A stretch of 64,000 bases of DNA from Saprospiraceae bacterium. GTDB taxonomy: Bacteria; Bacteroidota; Bacteroidia; Chitinophagales; Saprospiraceae. The stretch covers positions 868,001 to 932,000 of the forward strand of contig JADKAA010000024.1 in NCBI GenBank assembly GCA_016715465.1, written 5' to 3'. The translations under genes were made by a program, and so were the position numbers. Each line of letters begins with the position of its first letter. Position 1 is the stretch's first letter. The notes beneath the pieces were generated by a model. That model saw only the letters and a list, made by a program, of their open reading frames with translations. It was not told the origin of the DNA and searched no databases. Shown here one piece after another: positions 37,741 through 46,620 of this stretch.

Positions 37741-38715
37741 CTAATTAGTCTGAATTTCTGCGATGTTACCGGCCACTTCAAGTCCACCATTGTGACCGAT
37801 ATCATCCATAATCACCATTTTAGTTTTTCGGTCAATGAGTTGAACCCATAAGGTGGCGGTCATACTTTCCTCGATCCTTCCATGCATAAAGCCATTAATG
37901 GGTGCGGCCAAAGCGGTGGCTTCATCTCGTTTAACCATCACTTTAAGGAGGTATTTCGGGTGCATCAGTTCGACCTGCACAAAATCATTGGTAATGTTAC
38001 ATTGTACGAGGCTGGATTGGTTGTAGGTGGTGAATGCGATGAGTTCATTTCCTGTATAGAGGCCGGCAATAAAACCGGTAAATGCATTGCGAACCCAGGG
38101 GATTCGGGCTACGGATAATTTGAAGGACATTTTTGGGTTATCAAAGTGGTTGCTTTGCATCCATACATAGGCGGACGGGAAGGATCTGCCCCAGTCCTTT
38201 TCAAGATAACCTTTACCCCCGTCCAAAGCGATGTTTTGCTTGTCATAATGAAATGCTCCTGTGATGGTGTGGTCCATGCTCACTATGCCATGATAACATT
38301 CCATAAACGGCACGAAAGCAAAGGGGCCCATGATGCCGGGCGAGTACCAGGGTTTTGGCCAGGGCACATTGCCCTGAAATACCAGTTCTCCTTCCAGTTC
38401 TATATTGTTTAAGGTCATCCCTTTTTCATGGAAATAACAGTCCCCGACCCAAACTTCAAAGGCGTGGCTGCTGGCCCTGAAACTTGCAGTTTTAAATGTA
38501 TGATAACTGGAAGTCTTTTTTTTGCCATCCAGGACCTGAATAAAGGCGTGGCCGTTACCCGTCTCATCTATGGCGATGCCTGGAATTACCGCGAAGGCAT
38601 GCCTTGCATCTGAGGTCACCATTTTAAAATACCAGCCCTCAAAATATCCTTTTTTCACACCCCAGCCCTGGAAGCGCTCCGGATTGAAAAAGGTTCTTAA
38701 TTTTCTTCCGATCAT
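37741..38715 (-). CDS. Tocopherol cyclase-like protein
   Basis: 324 aa, start at 38715 preferred over 38733. Matches the tocopherol-cyclase-like family from its first residues: FFNPERFQGWG, YFEGWYFKMV, AFAVIPGIAIDETGNGHAFIQV. Later blocks: PWYSPGIMGPFAFVPFMECYHGI, DGGKGYLEKDWGRSFPSAYVW. Plant members close the chromanol ring of vitamin E; the bacterial members of this lipocalin-like family are uncharacterised, and no tocopherol pathway gene is nearby. A role in lipid or quinone binding is speculation. Confidence 0.8.
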   Translation of the reverse strand: MIGRKLRTFFNPERFQGWGVKKGYFEGWYFKMVTSDARHAFAVIPGIAIDETGNGHAFIQVLDGKKKTSSYHTFKTASFRASSHAFEVWVGDCYFHEKGMTLNNIELEGELVFQGNVPWPKPWYSPGIMGPFAFVPFMECYHGIVSMDHTITGAFHYDKQNIALDGGKGYLEKDWGRSFPSAYVWMQSNHFDNPKMSFKLSVARIPWVRNAFTGFIAGLYTGNELIAFTTYNQSSLVQCNITNDFVQVELMHPKYLLKVMVKRDEATALAAPINGFMHGRIEESMTATLWVQLIDRKTKMVIMDDIGHNGGLEVAGNIAEIQTN

Positions 38716-38849
38716 TACTGTAAAAGTAAACATATTAACTCAGGCCGTCCATAACTTAATTCAAATTCAGATAAATCATAACCGATGGCTGATAAGAAAG
38801 CAACTAAGGGCTTACGAATAATTGGCAAAATCCTTAACTTGCCCTCAGT

Positions 38850-40283
38850 ATGTTCAATTTCATTGATAAAAAATACATTTCCCTGTTGCTGGCGATCACG
38901 GCGTCGCTGGGATTTTATGGCTTAAACCCTGCCGGAATGGATGAGAACGCAGTCCGAGCTATTTCTGTCGGCATTCTAATGATCATCTTGTGGGTTACAG
39001 AAGCCTTACCCATGCCTGTTGTTGCGTTGGTGCCCTTGGTTCTTCACCCATTATTGGGTATTGGCAAGAGTGAAGAAACTGCCGCTGCCTATGCCAATCC
39101 TGTCATTTTTTTATTTTTTGGAGGCTTTATGCTGGGTCTGGCCATTGAAAAGTGGAATTTGCACAAACGCATTGCCCTCAACATCATCCACGCTACCGGC
39201 ACCAGTGGCGACCGCATAATACTTGGTTTTATTCTGGCAACAGGATTATTGAGCATGTGGCTGAGCAATACTGCGACTACCATGATGATGTACCCCATTG
39301 CCATGTCTGTCATCAGCGTAATGCAACACCACCATAAAGAAGGCAATATTACCCATTTTGCCATGGCCATTATGTTGTCCATTGCCTATGCTTCCAATTT
39401 TGGGGGCATTGCCACCATTATAGGTACTCCCCCTAATGTGGCCTTTGCCGGTTATTATTTTGAAAAATATGGGGTAGAACTCGATTTTTTCCGGTGGATG
39501 GTGCTTTGTCTGCCAATCTCATTGCTTTTGCTGGCCTCTCTTTATTTTGTAATTTCAAAATGGTTGTTTCCCAACTTCATCAGGTCGAGCCAGGATACGT
39601 ATGCGTATGTAGTGGCTGAAAAACAGGGCCTGGGTCCCATGTCTGTTTCTGAGCGCCGGGTGTTGATGGTCTTTATTTGCACGGCCCTCCTTTGGATTTT
39701 CCGTTCATTGATCAATGAAGCCCAGGACTTTTTCCGGTTAGACGATACCATTATTGCCATTATGGCGGCCATCACTCTTTTTATCACACCCTCCGAAAAA
39801 CAAGGTCACGCTTTGCTTGACTGGCAGGACACCTCGAGGATGGCCTGGGGAATTTTATTGCTTTTTGGAGGGGGCATTGCCCTGGCCAACAGCCTGGAAA
39901 AAGCAGGTCTCATTCAACAATTGGGCTCCTGGTTGGCCGGGTTTGGGCAAAACACGATGATGCTGGTTTTTTTAGTCATTGTGCTTTCTCTGTTTATCGG
40001 TGAACTCATGAGCAATATTGCGCAGGTCATTGTCTTTGCGCCACTGGTATCTTCCATGGCAGATGTACTGCATCTTAATCCTTTGCTGCTGGGCATTCCA
40101 ATGACATTGGCTGCAAGCTGTGCGGGCATGATGCCGATGGCTACACCGCCCAATGCCATCGTTTTTGCCAGCGGACATATTAAGTTTCGCGACATGGTCA
40201 AAACCGGTTTTGTCATGAACTTAATTTCGATCCTGCTCATTCTGGTGTTTTCCTGGCTGGTTTTACCTCTGCTATGGACATAA
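38850..40283 (+). CDS. DASS/SLC13-type sodium:anion symporter
   Basis: 477 aa inner-membrane carrier with about 11-12 TM segments. Family signature: the SNT motif in SMWLSNTATTMMM (about 131-140), GGIATIIGTPPNVAFAG (about 185-202), and in the second repeat ELMSNIAQVIVFAPL and MPMATPPNAIVFASG. These two SN/TPPN pairs form the Na+ and substrate sites. Substrates of the family are di- and tricarboxylates, sulfate or phosphate; which applies here cannot be told. Intact; stands alone. Confidence 0.9.
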   Translation: MFNFIDKKYISLLLAITASLGFYGLNPAGMDENAVRAISVGILMIILWVTEALPMPVVALVPLVLHPLLGIGKSEETAAAYANPVIFLFFGGFMLGLAIEKWNLHKRIALNIIHATGTSGDRIILGFILATGLLSMWLSNTATTMMMYPIAMSVISVMQHHHKEGNITHFAMAIMLSIAYASNFGGIATIIGTPPNVAFAGYYFEKYGVELDFFRWMVLCLPISLLLLASLYFVISKWLFPNFIRSSQDTYAYVVAEKQGLGPMSVSERRVLMVFICTALLWIFRSLINEAQDFFRLDDTIIAIMAAITLFITPSEKQGHALLDWQDTSRMAWGILLLFGGGIALANSLEKAGLIQQLGSWLAGFGQNTMMLVFLVIVLSLFIGELMSNIAQVIVFAPLVSSMADVLHLNPLLLGIPMTLAASCAGMMPMATPPNAIVFASGHIKFRDMVKTGFVMNLISILLILVFSWLVLPLLWT

Positions 40284-40405
40284 AGTGCTTTTAAATAAAA
40301 GTTATTTTAAGGGTTTGCCACTGATTGCCATTATACAGTGATGCGGATCATGAATACGACTGTCCGGAATGGAGGGCTTGCATACCGCCACTAATGACTT
40401 TTCCT

Positions 40406-40413
40406 TACCTTTG
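40406..40413 (+). promoter_or_regulatory. Bacteroidota -7 element (folD)
   Basis: TACCTTTG fits TAnnTTTG and lies 23 bp before the ATG at 40437. Confidence 0.55.
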
Positions 40414-40436
40414 AATCTGAATAAATCGCAACAACT

Positions 40437-41312
40437 ATGACCTTACTGGATGGTAAAAAACTTGCAGAAGAAATCAAATTGGAAATTAAAGCAGAAGTAG
40501 ATCAGATGTTGGCCAGCGGTAAAAGAGCACCGCACCTGGCTGCTGTACTTGTGGGTCAAAATCCTGCCTCCAAAGCCTATGTTTCCACCAAAATTAAATT
40601 TTGTGAAGATGTGGGTTATGGATCTACCCTCATCACCGAAGATGAAAATGTAACCGAAGAAAGACTGTTGTCCATCATTGATGACCTCAACCAAAACGAC
40701 GCAATTGACGGCTACATCGTGCAGCTCCCATTGCCCAGACACATTGACGAAGAACGCATCAACCTGGCCATACGTCCGGAAAAAGATGTGGATGGCTTCC
40801 ACCCCATGAATTTTGGAAAAATGGCGCAAGGTATGGAAGCATTTTTACCGGCAACGCCATATGGTATCCTGGAAATGTTGCGCAGGTATCAAATTCCAAC
40901 CGAAGGCAAGCATTGTGTGGTACTTGGCAGGAGTAACATTGTTGGCGGGCCCATGAGCATTCTCATGAGCCGTAAAGGGTATCCGGGGAATTGCACCGTT
41001 ACCCTTACCCACAGTAAAACCAGAGACATTGGCGGGGAATTAAGGCGGGCAGACATCATCATAGCGGCCATCGGCATACCCGGTTATGTAAAAGCCGATA
41101 TGATCAAAGAGGGTGCTGTAGTCATTGATGTGGGCATAAACCGTGTGCAGGATGCCTCTAAGAAATCGGGATTTGGACTTACCGGCGATGTTGATTTTGC
41201 ACAAATTAAAGACAAGTGCAGTTTTATTTCACCGGTTCCCGGTGGGGTTGGTCCCATGACTGTTACTGCCCTGATGTTAAATACGTTAAAAGCAGCAAAG
41301 AAAATTCATTAA
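40437..41312 (+). CDS. folD: Methylenetetrahydrofolate dehydrogenase/cyclohydrolase
   Basis: Bifunctional cytoplasmic enzyme converting 5,10-methylene-THF to 10-formyl-THF, 291 aa. Catalytic Tyr/Lys in KAYVSTKIK (Y48, K52), the VQLPLPRHI motif, PEKDVDGFHPMNFG, the NADP-binding VVLGRSNIVGGPMS, and the terminal PVPGGVGPMT. All family blocks are present and the length is standard. Single-gene promoter upstream; DinB-prmA follow after a 30-bp gap. Confidence 0.97.
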   Translation: MTLLDGKKLAEEIKLEIKAEVDQMLASGKRAPHLAAVLVGQNPASKAYVSTKIKFCEDVGYGSTLITEDENVTEERLLSIIDDLNQNDAIDGYIVQLPLPRHIDEERINLAIRPEKDVDGFHPMNFGKMAQGMEAFLPATPYGILEMLRRYQIPTEGKHCVVLGRSNIVGGPMSILMSRKGYPGNCTVTLTHSKTRDIGGELRRADIIIAAIGIPGYVKADMIKEGAVVIDVGINRVQDASKKSGFGLTGDVDFAQIKDKCSFISPVPGGVGPMTVTALMLNTLKAAKKIH

Positions 41313-41342
41313 ATTTGTGCAAAAGCAATCATTTACATTTTT

Positions 41343-41840
41343 ATGAACTCCAGCAGCATCACCTACATCATTGGCCAACTTGGCAACCTGGCAGACCTGC
41401 TACATGACCGGTCTTATAGTGAACCGCTGGATGTCCTGTCAGGGTCAACGATTGGCAAACATGTGCGGCACATTCATGATTTTTACAAGGCCATTGCATT
41501 TGGACTTGAAGACAAGACCATTGATTACAATTGTCGGGAAAGAAATGAAGCCATAGAACTTGACTTTGAGCTGGCATTGCAGGAAATGAAGTCCCTGGAT
41601 AAATTTTTTGAGTTTGTTGACATGCATCAACCCATGAAGATTATTCCCTCATTGGGTTACACTCAGGAGGAAGTTGACGTACATAGCAGTATGGGCAGAG
41701 AATTGATGTATGCTTTTGACCATGCCATTCACCACCTCGCCCTCATCAGAATTGGCATTGAGTCTGTAAAATCAGCAGAACTGCCAGCCTCATTTGGTCT
41801 ATCGCCTTCTACCATACTTTATCAACAAAAAAACGGATAA
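41343..41840 (+). CDS. DinB-like domain protein
   Basis: 165 aa four-helix bundle of the DinB/YfiT metal-binding superfamily. Candidate metal ligands are in KHVRHIHDFYKA (about 40-51) and FDHAIHHLALI (about 130-140), the usual two His positions. No signal peptide. It overlaps prmA by one base (TAATG), suggesting coupled translation. Function unknown; relatives act as thiol transferases or are DNA-damage-inducible. Confidence 0.75.
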   Translation: MNSSSITYIIGQLGNLADLLHDRSYSEPLDVLSGSTIGKHVRHIHDFYKAIAFGLEDKTIDYNCRERNEAIELDFELALQEMKSLDKFFEFVDMHQPMKIIPSLGYTQEEVDVHSSMGRELMYAFDHAIHHLALIRIGIESVKSAELPASFGLSPSTILYQQKNG

Positions 41841-42664
41841 TGTCCAACAATTATATGATTTGTCGCATTCATGGTTTTGATGAAGGCCTATTGGCTCTTT
41901 TATCAGATGCGGGCTTTGAATCATTTGAAGAAGAAGACAATCTACTTTCCGGTTATATTCCGGCAGCGATCCTGGACAAAACCAGGAAAAAAGAAATTGA
42001 AGAAACCATCCGGGGCTTTGGTTTAAAATACGAATGGGAAGCACTTGCTGCTCAAAACTGGAATGCGTTGTGGGAAAGCAATTTTGAACCTGTGGTCGTG
42101 GAAGAAATTTGCAGGATCAGGGCTGAATTTCATCCATCAGACCCCTCCGTTCCTTATGAAATTGTCATCCAGCCCAAGATGGCATTCGGCACCGGACATC
42201 ACCAAACAACCTATATGATGCTCAAAATGATGTCAAAGATACCATTTGTAGATAAGCAGGTTTTCGATTATGGCTGTGGTACGGGTATCCTGGCAATATT
42301 TGCTTCCATGTTGGGTGCGTCATCCATTGTGGCCATCGACATCGAAGAAGAAAGTCACCACAACACCCTTGAAAATGCCATAATCAATCAAATCACAAAC
42401 ATAACCGCTCGTCAGTCCACATTGGAAGAGACTGCGGAGCATGGTTTTGACATCGTCCTGGCCAATATAAACAGAAATGTATTGTTACAGTCTGCAGATG
42501 GACTGGCAAATATAATTAAACACCATGGCGTACTGCTGGTTTCAGGCATTTTACTAGAAGATGAAGAGGCCATTGTTTCCGCCTTTGGTCACAGCGGCTT
42601 TATACCCATCGATGCCACGAAAAGGGACAACTGGGTATGCCTTCAATTTGAGAAGTCGTTTTAA
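41840..42664 (+). CDS. prmA: Ribosomal protein L11 methyltransferase
   Basis: Methylates L11 using SAM, 274 aa. N-terminal substrate domain (1-90), then PKMAFGTGHHQTTYMM, the SAM motif VFDYGCGTGILAIFA (about 138-152), the acidic motif IVAIDIEEES, and the catalytic-loop region IVLANINRNVLLQ. The end (DNWVCLQF) is typical. Length is normal for Bacteroidota PrmA. Intact. Confidence 0.93.
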   Translation: MSNNYMICRIHGFDEGLLALLSDAGFESFEEEDNLLSGYIPAAILDKTRKKEIEETIRGFGLKYEWEALAAQNWNALWESNFEPVVVEEICRIRAEFHPSDPSVPYEIVIQPKMAFGTGHHQTTYMMLKMMSKIPFVDKQVFDYGCGTGILAIFASMLGASSIVAIDIEEESHHNTLENAIINQITNITARQSTLEETAEHGFDIVLANINRNVLLQSADGLANIIKHHGVLLVSGILLEDEEAIVSAFGHSGFIPIDATKRDNWVCLQFEKSF

Positions 42665-42681
42665 AGAATAAGTCAGGGGGT

Positions 42682-43443
42682 ATGAATCTAATACAAAGCA
42701 CTATCAAATGGCTGAAACAAAAGGCGCAATTTGACCAGGCAGGTTTTGAAGAAATATGCGTGGTTAATGGCCTGCACATCAATAAACAGGATAACCTGGT
42801 CCATCTTCCCTTGCTGCGATCGATTTTTATCCATAGGGAGTATGCCGATTATTTTCCATTTTACCGCGATGCCGTGATTATAGATGTGGGAGCTCATGCC
42901 GGTTATTTTTCATTATTTGCCTACCTCAATGCAGGGTCCGGCAGCCGGATCATTGCATTGGAACCCCAAAAAGACAATTACGAATTACTTTTAAAAAATC
43001 TTAATACATCGGGTGCAGAAAATGTATTGGGAAAAAAATTGGCTTTAAGCGATTGTAATGGAAGCCTGAATTTGTATTATGGCAATTCAGTAAATCATTC
43101 CATTATAGCTTCAAACCCACAACACAATAATATGGAAACCGAGATCGTGGACACCATTGACCTGAAAACCTTGATGCTCGACCATAAACTGGATCGAATT
43201 GATTTTTTGAAACTGGATTGTGAGGGGGCGGAATACCGGATACTTTTTTCCCTGCCCAGGGAAATACTTATGAAAATAGATACAATATCCATGGAATTTC
43301 ATGACCTCAAACAGCTTGGTTTTACGGGATTGGACATGGTTGAATTTTTAAAAAACAATGGTTTCGAAATCGTAAAATTTCATTTCGAATCCAGTCGCCA
43401 AAATCTCAACTATGGCAAAATAATTGCCATTCGCAAGTCATAG
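42682..43443 (+). CDS. FkbM family methyltransferase
   Basis: 253 aa SAM-dependent methyltransferase. Motif I is VIIDVGAHAGYFSLFA (about 69-84), followed by IIALEPQKDNYELL (acidic loop). The FkbM-specific C-terminal blocks are FLKLDCEGAEYRILF and ISMEFHDL. FkbM enzymes O-methylate sugars or small metabolites; the acceptor cannot be predicted. It follows prmA by 17 bp and is probably in the same operon. Confidence 0.85.
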   Translation: MNLIQSTIKWLKQKAQFDQAGFEEICVVNGLHINKQDNLVHLPLLRSIFIHREYADYFPFYRDAVIIDVGAHAGYFSLFAYLNAGSGSRIIALEPQKDNYELLLKNLNTSGAENVLGKKLALSDCNGSLNLYYGNSVNHSIIASNPQHNNMETEIVDTIDLKTLMLDHKLDRIDFLKLDCEGAEYRILFSLPREILMKIDTISMEFHDLKQLGFTGLDMVEFLKNNGFEIVKFHFESSRQNLNYGKIIAIRKS

Positions 43444-43484
43444 CCAGGGTGATATAATTGTTGCATAAACCAGGTGTGTGATTT

Positions 43485-44361
43485 TCAATTTTCACCCCAT
43501 AAAATGATGCTTTTGTCATCTGAGGCACTGGCCATAAAATTTGAATCACTGAGTGATTTTACTGCATTAACGCTATGGAAATGACCGCCCAAAATGGGAC
43601 TTAGGGACTGCACCAGTTTGCCGCTTTTTTCCCATATCCTCAGGTTTTTGTCCCTGCTGGCCGTAACCACAAATTCATCATGGAGGGTTATGTCATTGAT
43701 GGTGCCCATGTGCGCCACAATCGAAAACGAGCCTTCATCGCCGGATAATGGCCATGCTTTGAGTAAAGCATCTCGACCACCCGAGAATAAGACATCATGG
43801 TCAATGCACAAAGCAAAGACACTCATATCGTGGGCATGGATTGACCGAATTAGTGTGCCTTGCCTGGCATCAACCTCATAAATATTTCCATCGCTGGATC
43901 CGACGAAGATATGGTCACCCCGGATGGATTTGGAGATACAACGAAGGGATTGATGGGACAATGCAAGCGTATGGATAATGCTTTGTTTATCTATATCCCA
44001 CCAACATAAAATTCCATCTCCGCCGCCGCTAAGTATGTTTTCTGAAAAGCTGTAAGGCAAAGATGCCCTTGTTGTGTCCATGAACCGCGCTTACTACTTT
44101 TTTATGCACGTCGTCTACCCAATAAAGCGTGCCGTTAAGGCCTCCGGTGACAATGAGATTGTCAGATTTTTCAAACAAGCCGCAATAAAGCGGACTGTCG
44201 GCATTGGCGACAAGTTTGCCGTCGTGAATCTCTCCGGATTTTGACCACTCCACCACATATCCATCGCCACCAAAAGAAAGGAAGTATTGGGTATCCTTGT
44301 CTGCCAGGGCATAGACTGCTGCCCTGTGACCGGTTAGTTTTATGATGGGTTCAAAAGCCAA
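43485..44361 (-). CDS. WD40 repeat protein (one frameshift)
   Basis: About 290 aa predicted beta-propeller with six or seven WD-type repeats, for example KLTGHRAAVYALADKDTQYF, VHGHNKGIFAL, SIHAHDMSVFALCIDHD, DKNLRIWEKSG and ASASDDKSIILWGEN. One extra base in a T-run near 44043 separates the first (44361 start) and second parts (open to 43485). No signal peptide, so a cytoplasmic scaffold is likely. Divergent from the phosphopantetheinyl transferase operon. Partner unknown. Confidence 0.78.
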
Positions 44362-44504
44362 ACGAGGATATTTTTATGCACATTGATGGTCGTGGTATGG
44401 TTAAGCACCAGAGAATAAACCCCGCGCGGGAGATTTTGTTAAAAAAAGATTGAAAAACAAGTGCATATCCGATATTCACCCGAACCTTATTGAATGTCTT
44501 TTTG

Positions 44505-44512
44505 TAAGTTTG
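44505..44512 (+). promoter_or_regulatory. Bacteroidota -7 element (four-gene operon)
   Basis: TAAGTTTG fits TAnnTTTG and lies 31 bp before the ATG at 44544. Confidence 0.55.
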
Positions 44513-44543
44513 CGCAAAATTAAGCAAATCTAATTTAGAGAGA

Positions 44544-45197
44544 ATGCCCATCCTGTATGCCAATACGTTGTCCAATGGTACCCGAATAGGAGTATGGCAT
44601 GCCATAGAGGGGGATGATTTTTTTCTGGATAGCCTTACCCTTTTTCCGCAGGAAATCGAGGAGATTTCCTTATTGAATGCGCGAAAAAAGTCAGAGTGGT
44701 TGTGCTCAAGGTACTTATTACATGATTTATCAGGCCATAATGACATGTTGGCGACATTAAAAAACCACTATGGCAAACCATACCTGCCGGATACGCAATG
44801 GCAAATATCCCTGAGTCATTCAGGTCCGTATACTGCTGCGGTTTTATCAGAACATGAGACGGGCATAGACATCCAGGTAATGCTTCCCAAGATTGAGCGT
44901 ATTAAGACCAAGTTTCTATCAGCCAGGGAATTGGCACAATGGGAGACAAGCGGTGACTTGCAGCATTTGCATGTGTACGGGGGCGCAAAAGAGTATTTAT
45001 TTAAAGCGTATGGAAAAGGACATGTGGACTTTAAGAAAGATCTTTTTGTAGCACCCTTTGAATATGCTTCCGGCACGTGCCTTGGTACTGTTGACAAAAC
45101 AGATTATTATTCAGAATTTCAGATCGACCATCAGGAGATCAGAGATGCCATGTTGGTTTTTATCTCTGACCAGTTGGTAAAAACCAAACCATTATGA
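44544..45197 (+). CDS. 4'-phosphopantetheinyl transferase superfamily protein
   Basis: 217 aa. Transfers phosphopantetheine from CoA to a carrier protein. Signature residues: HETGIDIQVM (Mg-binding Asp), and the second motif GAKEYLFKAYGKG (K-E-x-x-x-K). Sfp-type in length rather than the shorter AcpS type. The first third shows SLLNARKKSEWLCSRYLLHD, usual for the family. First gene of an operon whose next three genes overlap by four bases each. No PKS or NRPS is nearby; the target carrier protein is unknown. Confidence 0.85.
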   Translation: MPILYANTLSNGTRIGVWHAIEGDDFFLDSLTLFPQEIEEISLLNARKKSEWLCSRYLLHDLSGHNDMLATLKNHYGKPYLPDTQWQISLSHSGPYTAAVLSEHETGIDIQVMLPKIERIKTKFLSARELAQWETSGDLQHLHVYGGAKEYLFKAYGKGHVDFKKDLFVAPFEYASGTCLGTVDKTDYYSEFQIDHQEIRDAMLVFISDQLVKTKPL

Positions 45198-45625
45198 AGG
45201 GAATTGGATACACGCTTTTTTGGATGATCGCTTTATTGGGCTTGATTTCCTGTAGGTCAGATAAAAAAGTGGAGGCAGTGCAAACGGAGCCCACTTTACC
45301 CCGGGATTTTGAAGTTTTTTATGAAAAATTTCACCTTGACACGGCCTTTCAATTGAGCCACATTGTTTTTCCGCTTGAAGGTATGCCTGCCCGGAAAGAT
45401 GGAGAAGCGGATCCGGAACCGGATTTCAAATGGCAAAAAGAAGGGTGGATTCTTCATAAACCCTATAGTGACATGGGAGGTACATTTTCAAGAAGTTTTC
45501 TCAGCTTTAATGACATTGTAACCGAAGAGATCAGCGACGGTACGGGACAATTTACCATGATGCGACGATTTGCCAAAGTAGGAGGGGATTGGAACCTTAT
45601 TTATTATAAAGAATTGGGTAGATGA
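45194..45625 (+). CDS. DUF4348 lipoprotein
   Basis: 143 aa. Lipoprotein signal with lipobox LGLISC (about 16-21). The mature part has the DUF4348 pattern: DFEVFYEKFHLDTAFQLSHI near the start and MMRRFAKVGGDWNLIYY near the end. The fold is small beta-rich and NTF2-like by analogy; function unknown. It overlaps the neighbours on both sides by four bases. Confidence 0.8.
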   Translation: MKGIGYTLFWMIALLGLISCRSDKKVEAVQTEPTLPRDFEVFYEKFHLDTAFQLSHIVFPLEGMPARKDGEADPEPDFKWQKEGWILHKPYSDMGGTFSRSFLSFNDIVTEEISDGTGQFTMMRRFAKVGGDWNLIYYKELGR

Positions 45626-46620
45626 CCCACCTCTTTGACCAGGGTTTTTGGAAATCCACGATCTTTTACCGCCAATCGGTATTGTATTACTGGTTGCTTT
45701 CTGCGTGGTACCGAAGTTTCACCTGGTACGCGGCCGTAAACCCGGCCATCCCGCATGGTGGCATGCTGGATGAACATAAGTCCGACATTTACCCTTTGCT
45801 GCCTGCTGAGTTTTTACCATTAACCAGAAAATACATACACGATGGTCAACACCTGGCTTTCCTGGAGGCTCACGGTTTTGAATTTCCGGTAGTTATAAAA
45901 CCGGATATTGGTTTGAAAGGCATAGGGGTGGACATCTGTGACGATGTTGCTGACTTAGAACGATACCTTGAAGGCAAGGATAACTGTGCATTCATCATCC
46001 AGTCTTATATTGACCGCGCCAAGGAGTTTTCTATTTTGTATTACCGTAATTTAAACGGAAGTAAGGGCATCAGCTCTTTCATAGAAAAAAAATATCCTGT
46101 GGTGGTTGGCGATGGCCAGCGGAGCCTTCATCAGTTGATTGACGGACATAATCATTCCTATCTTGATAAGAACAAAGCAAAAGAAGCACATAGAGACAGG
46201 GTGCCAACACCGGGTGAAAAAATAGTGATTCACCGCATTGGCAATTATGCAAGGGGTTCAACATTTATTTCTTTACAGCATGAAGCAGATGAAGCGCTTT
46301 TACAGGGCATAGATGTTTGTATGCAGGATGTAAGGGACATCGATTTTTGCAGGTTGGATGTGAAAGCAGAAAACATGGAGGCATTGAAACAGGGCAAATA
46401 TACCATCATCGAGGTCAATGGCGGAAAATCAGAACCCTTACACATATACGATAAAAATACAGGTATCTTTGAAACCTTTGGCATTGTGCACAAACATTGG
46501 ATGATTTACAAGGGCATAGTAGATTATCACTTAGCGAAGGGATACAGGCTCATGTCCACCGCAGAAGGAGTAAGGGCACTGAGGAATATTAAACGAATCG
46601 TTAAAAATAAGGACAAATGA
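45622..46620 (+). CDS. ATP-grasp ligase-like protein
   Basis: 332 aa. ATP-grasp features: FPVVIKPDIGLKGIGVDIC (ATP-binding Lys and glycine-rich loop, about 92-110), the FIIQSYIDRAKEFSILYY hinge segment, and the C-terminal metal site IIEVNGGKSEPLHIY (E-x-N, about 258-272). Resembles D-alanine-D-alanine-ligase/carboxylate-amine-ligase relatives, but the N-terminal substrate domain is short and different. Probably joins a carboxylate to an amine; the substrates are unknown. Overlaps both neighbours by four bases. Confidence 0.75.
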   Translation: MTHLFDQGFWKSTIFYRQSVLYYWLLSAWYRSFTWYAAVNPAIPHGGMLDEHKSDIYPLLPAEFLPLTRKYIHDGQHLAFLEAHGFEFPVVIKPDIGLKGIGVDICDDVADLERYLEGKDNCAFIIQSYIDRAKEFSILYYRNLNGSKGISSFIEKKYPVVVGDGQRSLHQLIDGHNHSYLDKNKAKEAHRDRVPTPGEKIVIHRIGNYARGSTFISLQHEADEALLQGIDVCMQDVRDIDFCRLDVKAENMEALKQGKYTIIEVNGGKSEPLHIYDKNTGIFETFGIVHKHWMIYKGIVDYHLAKGYRLMSTAEGVRALRNIKRIVKNKDK

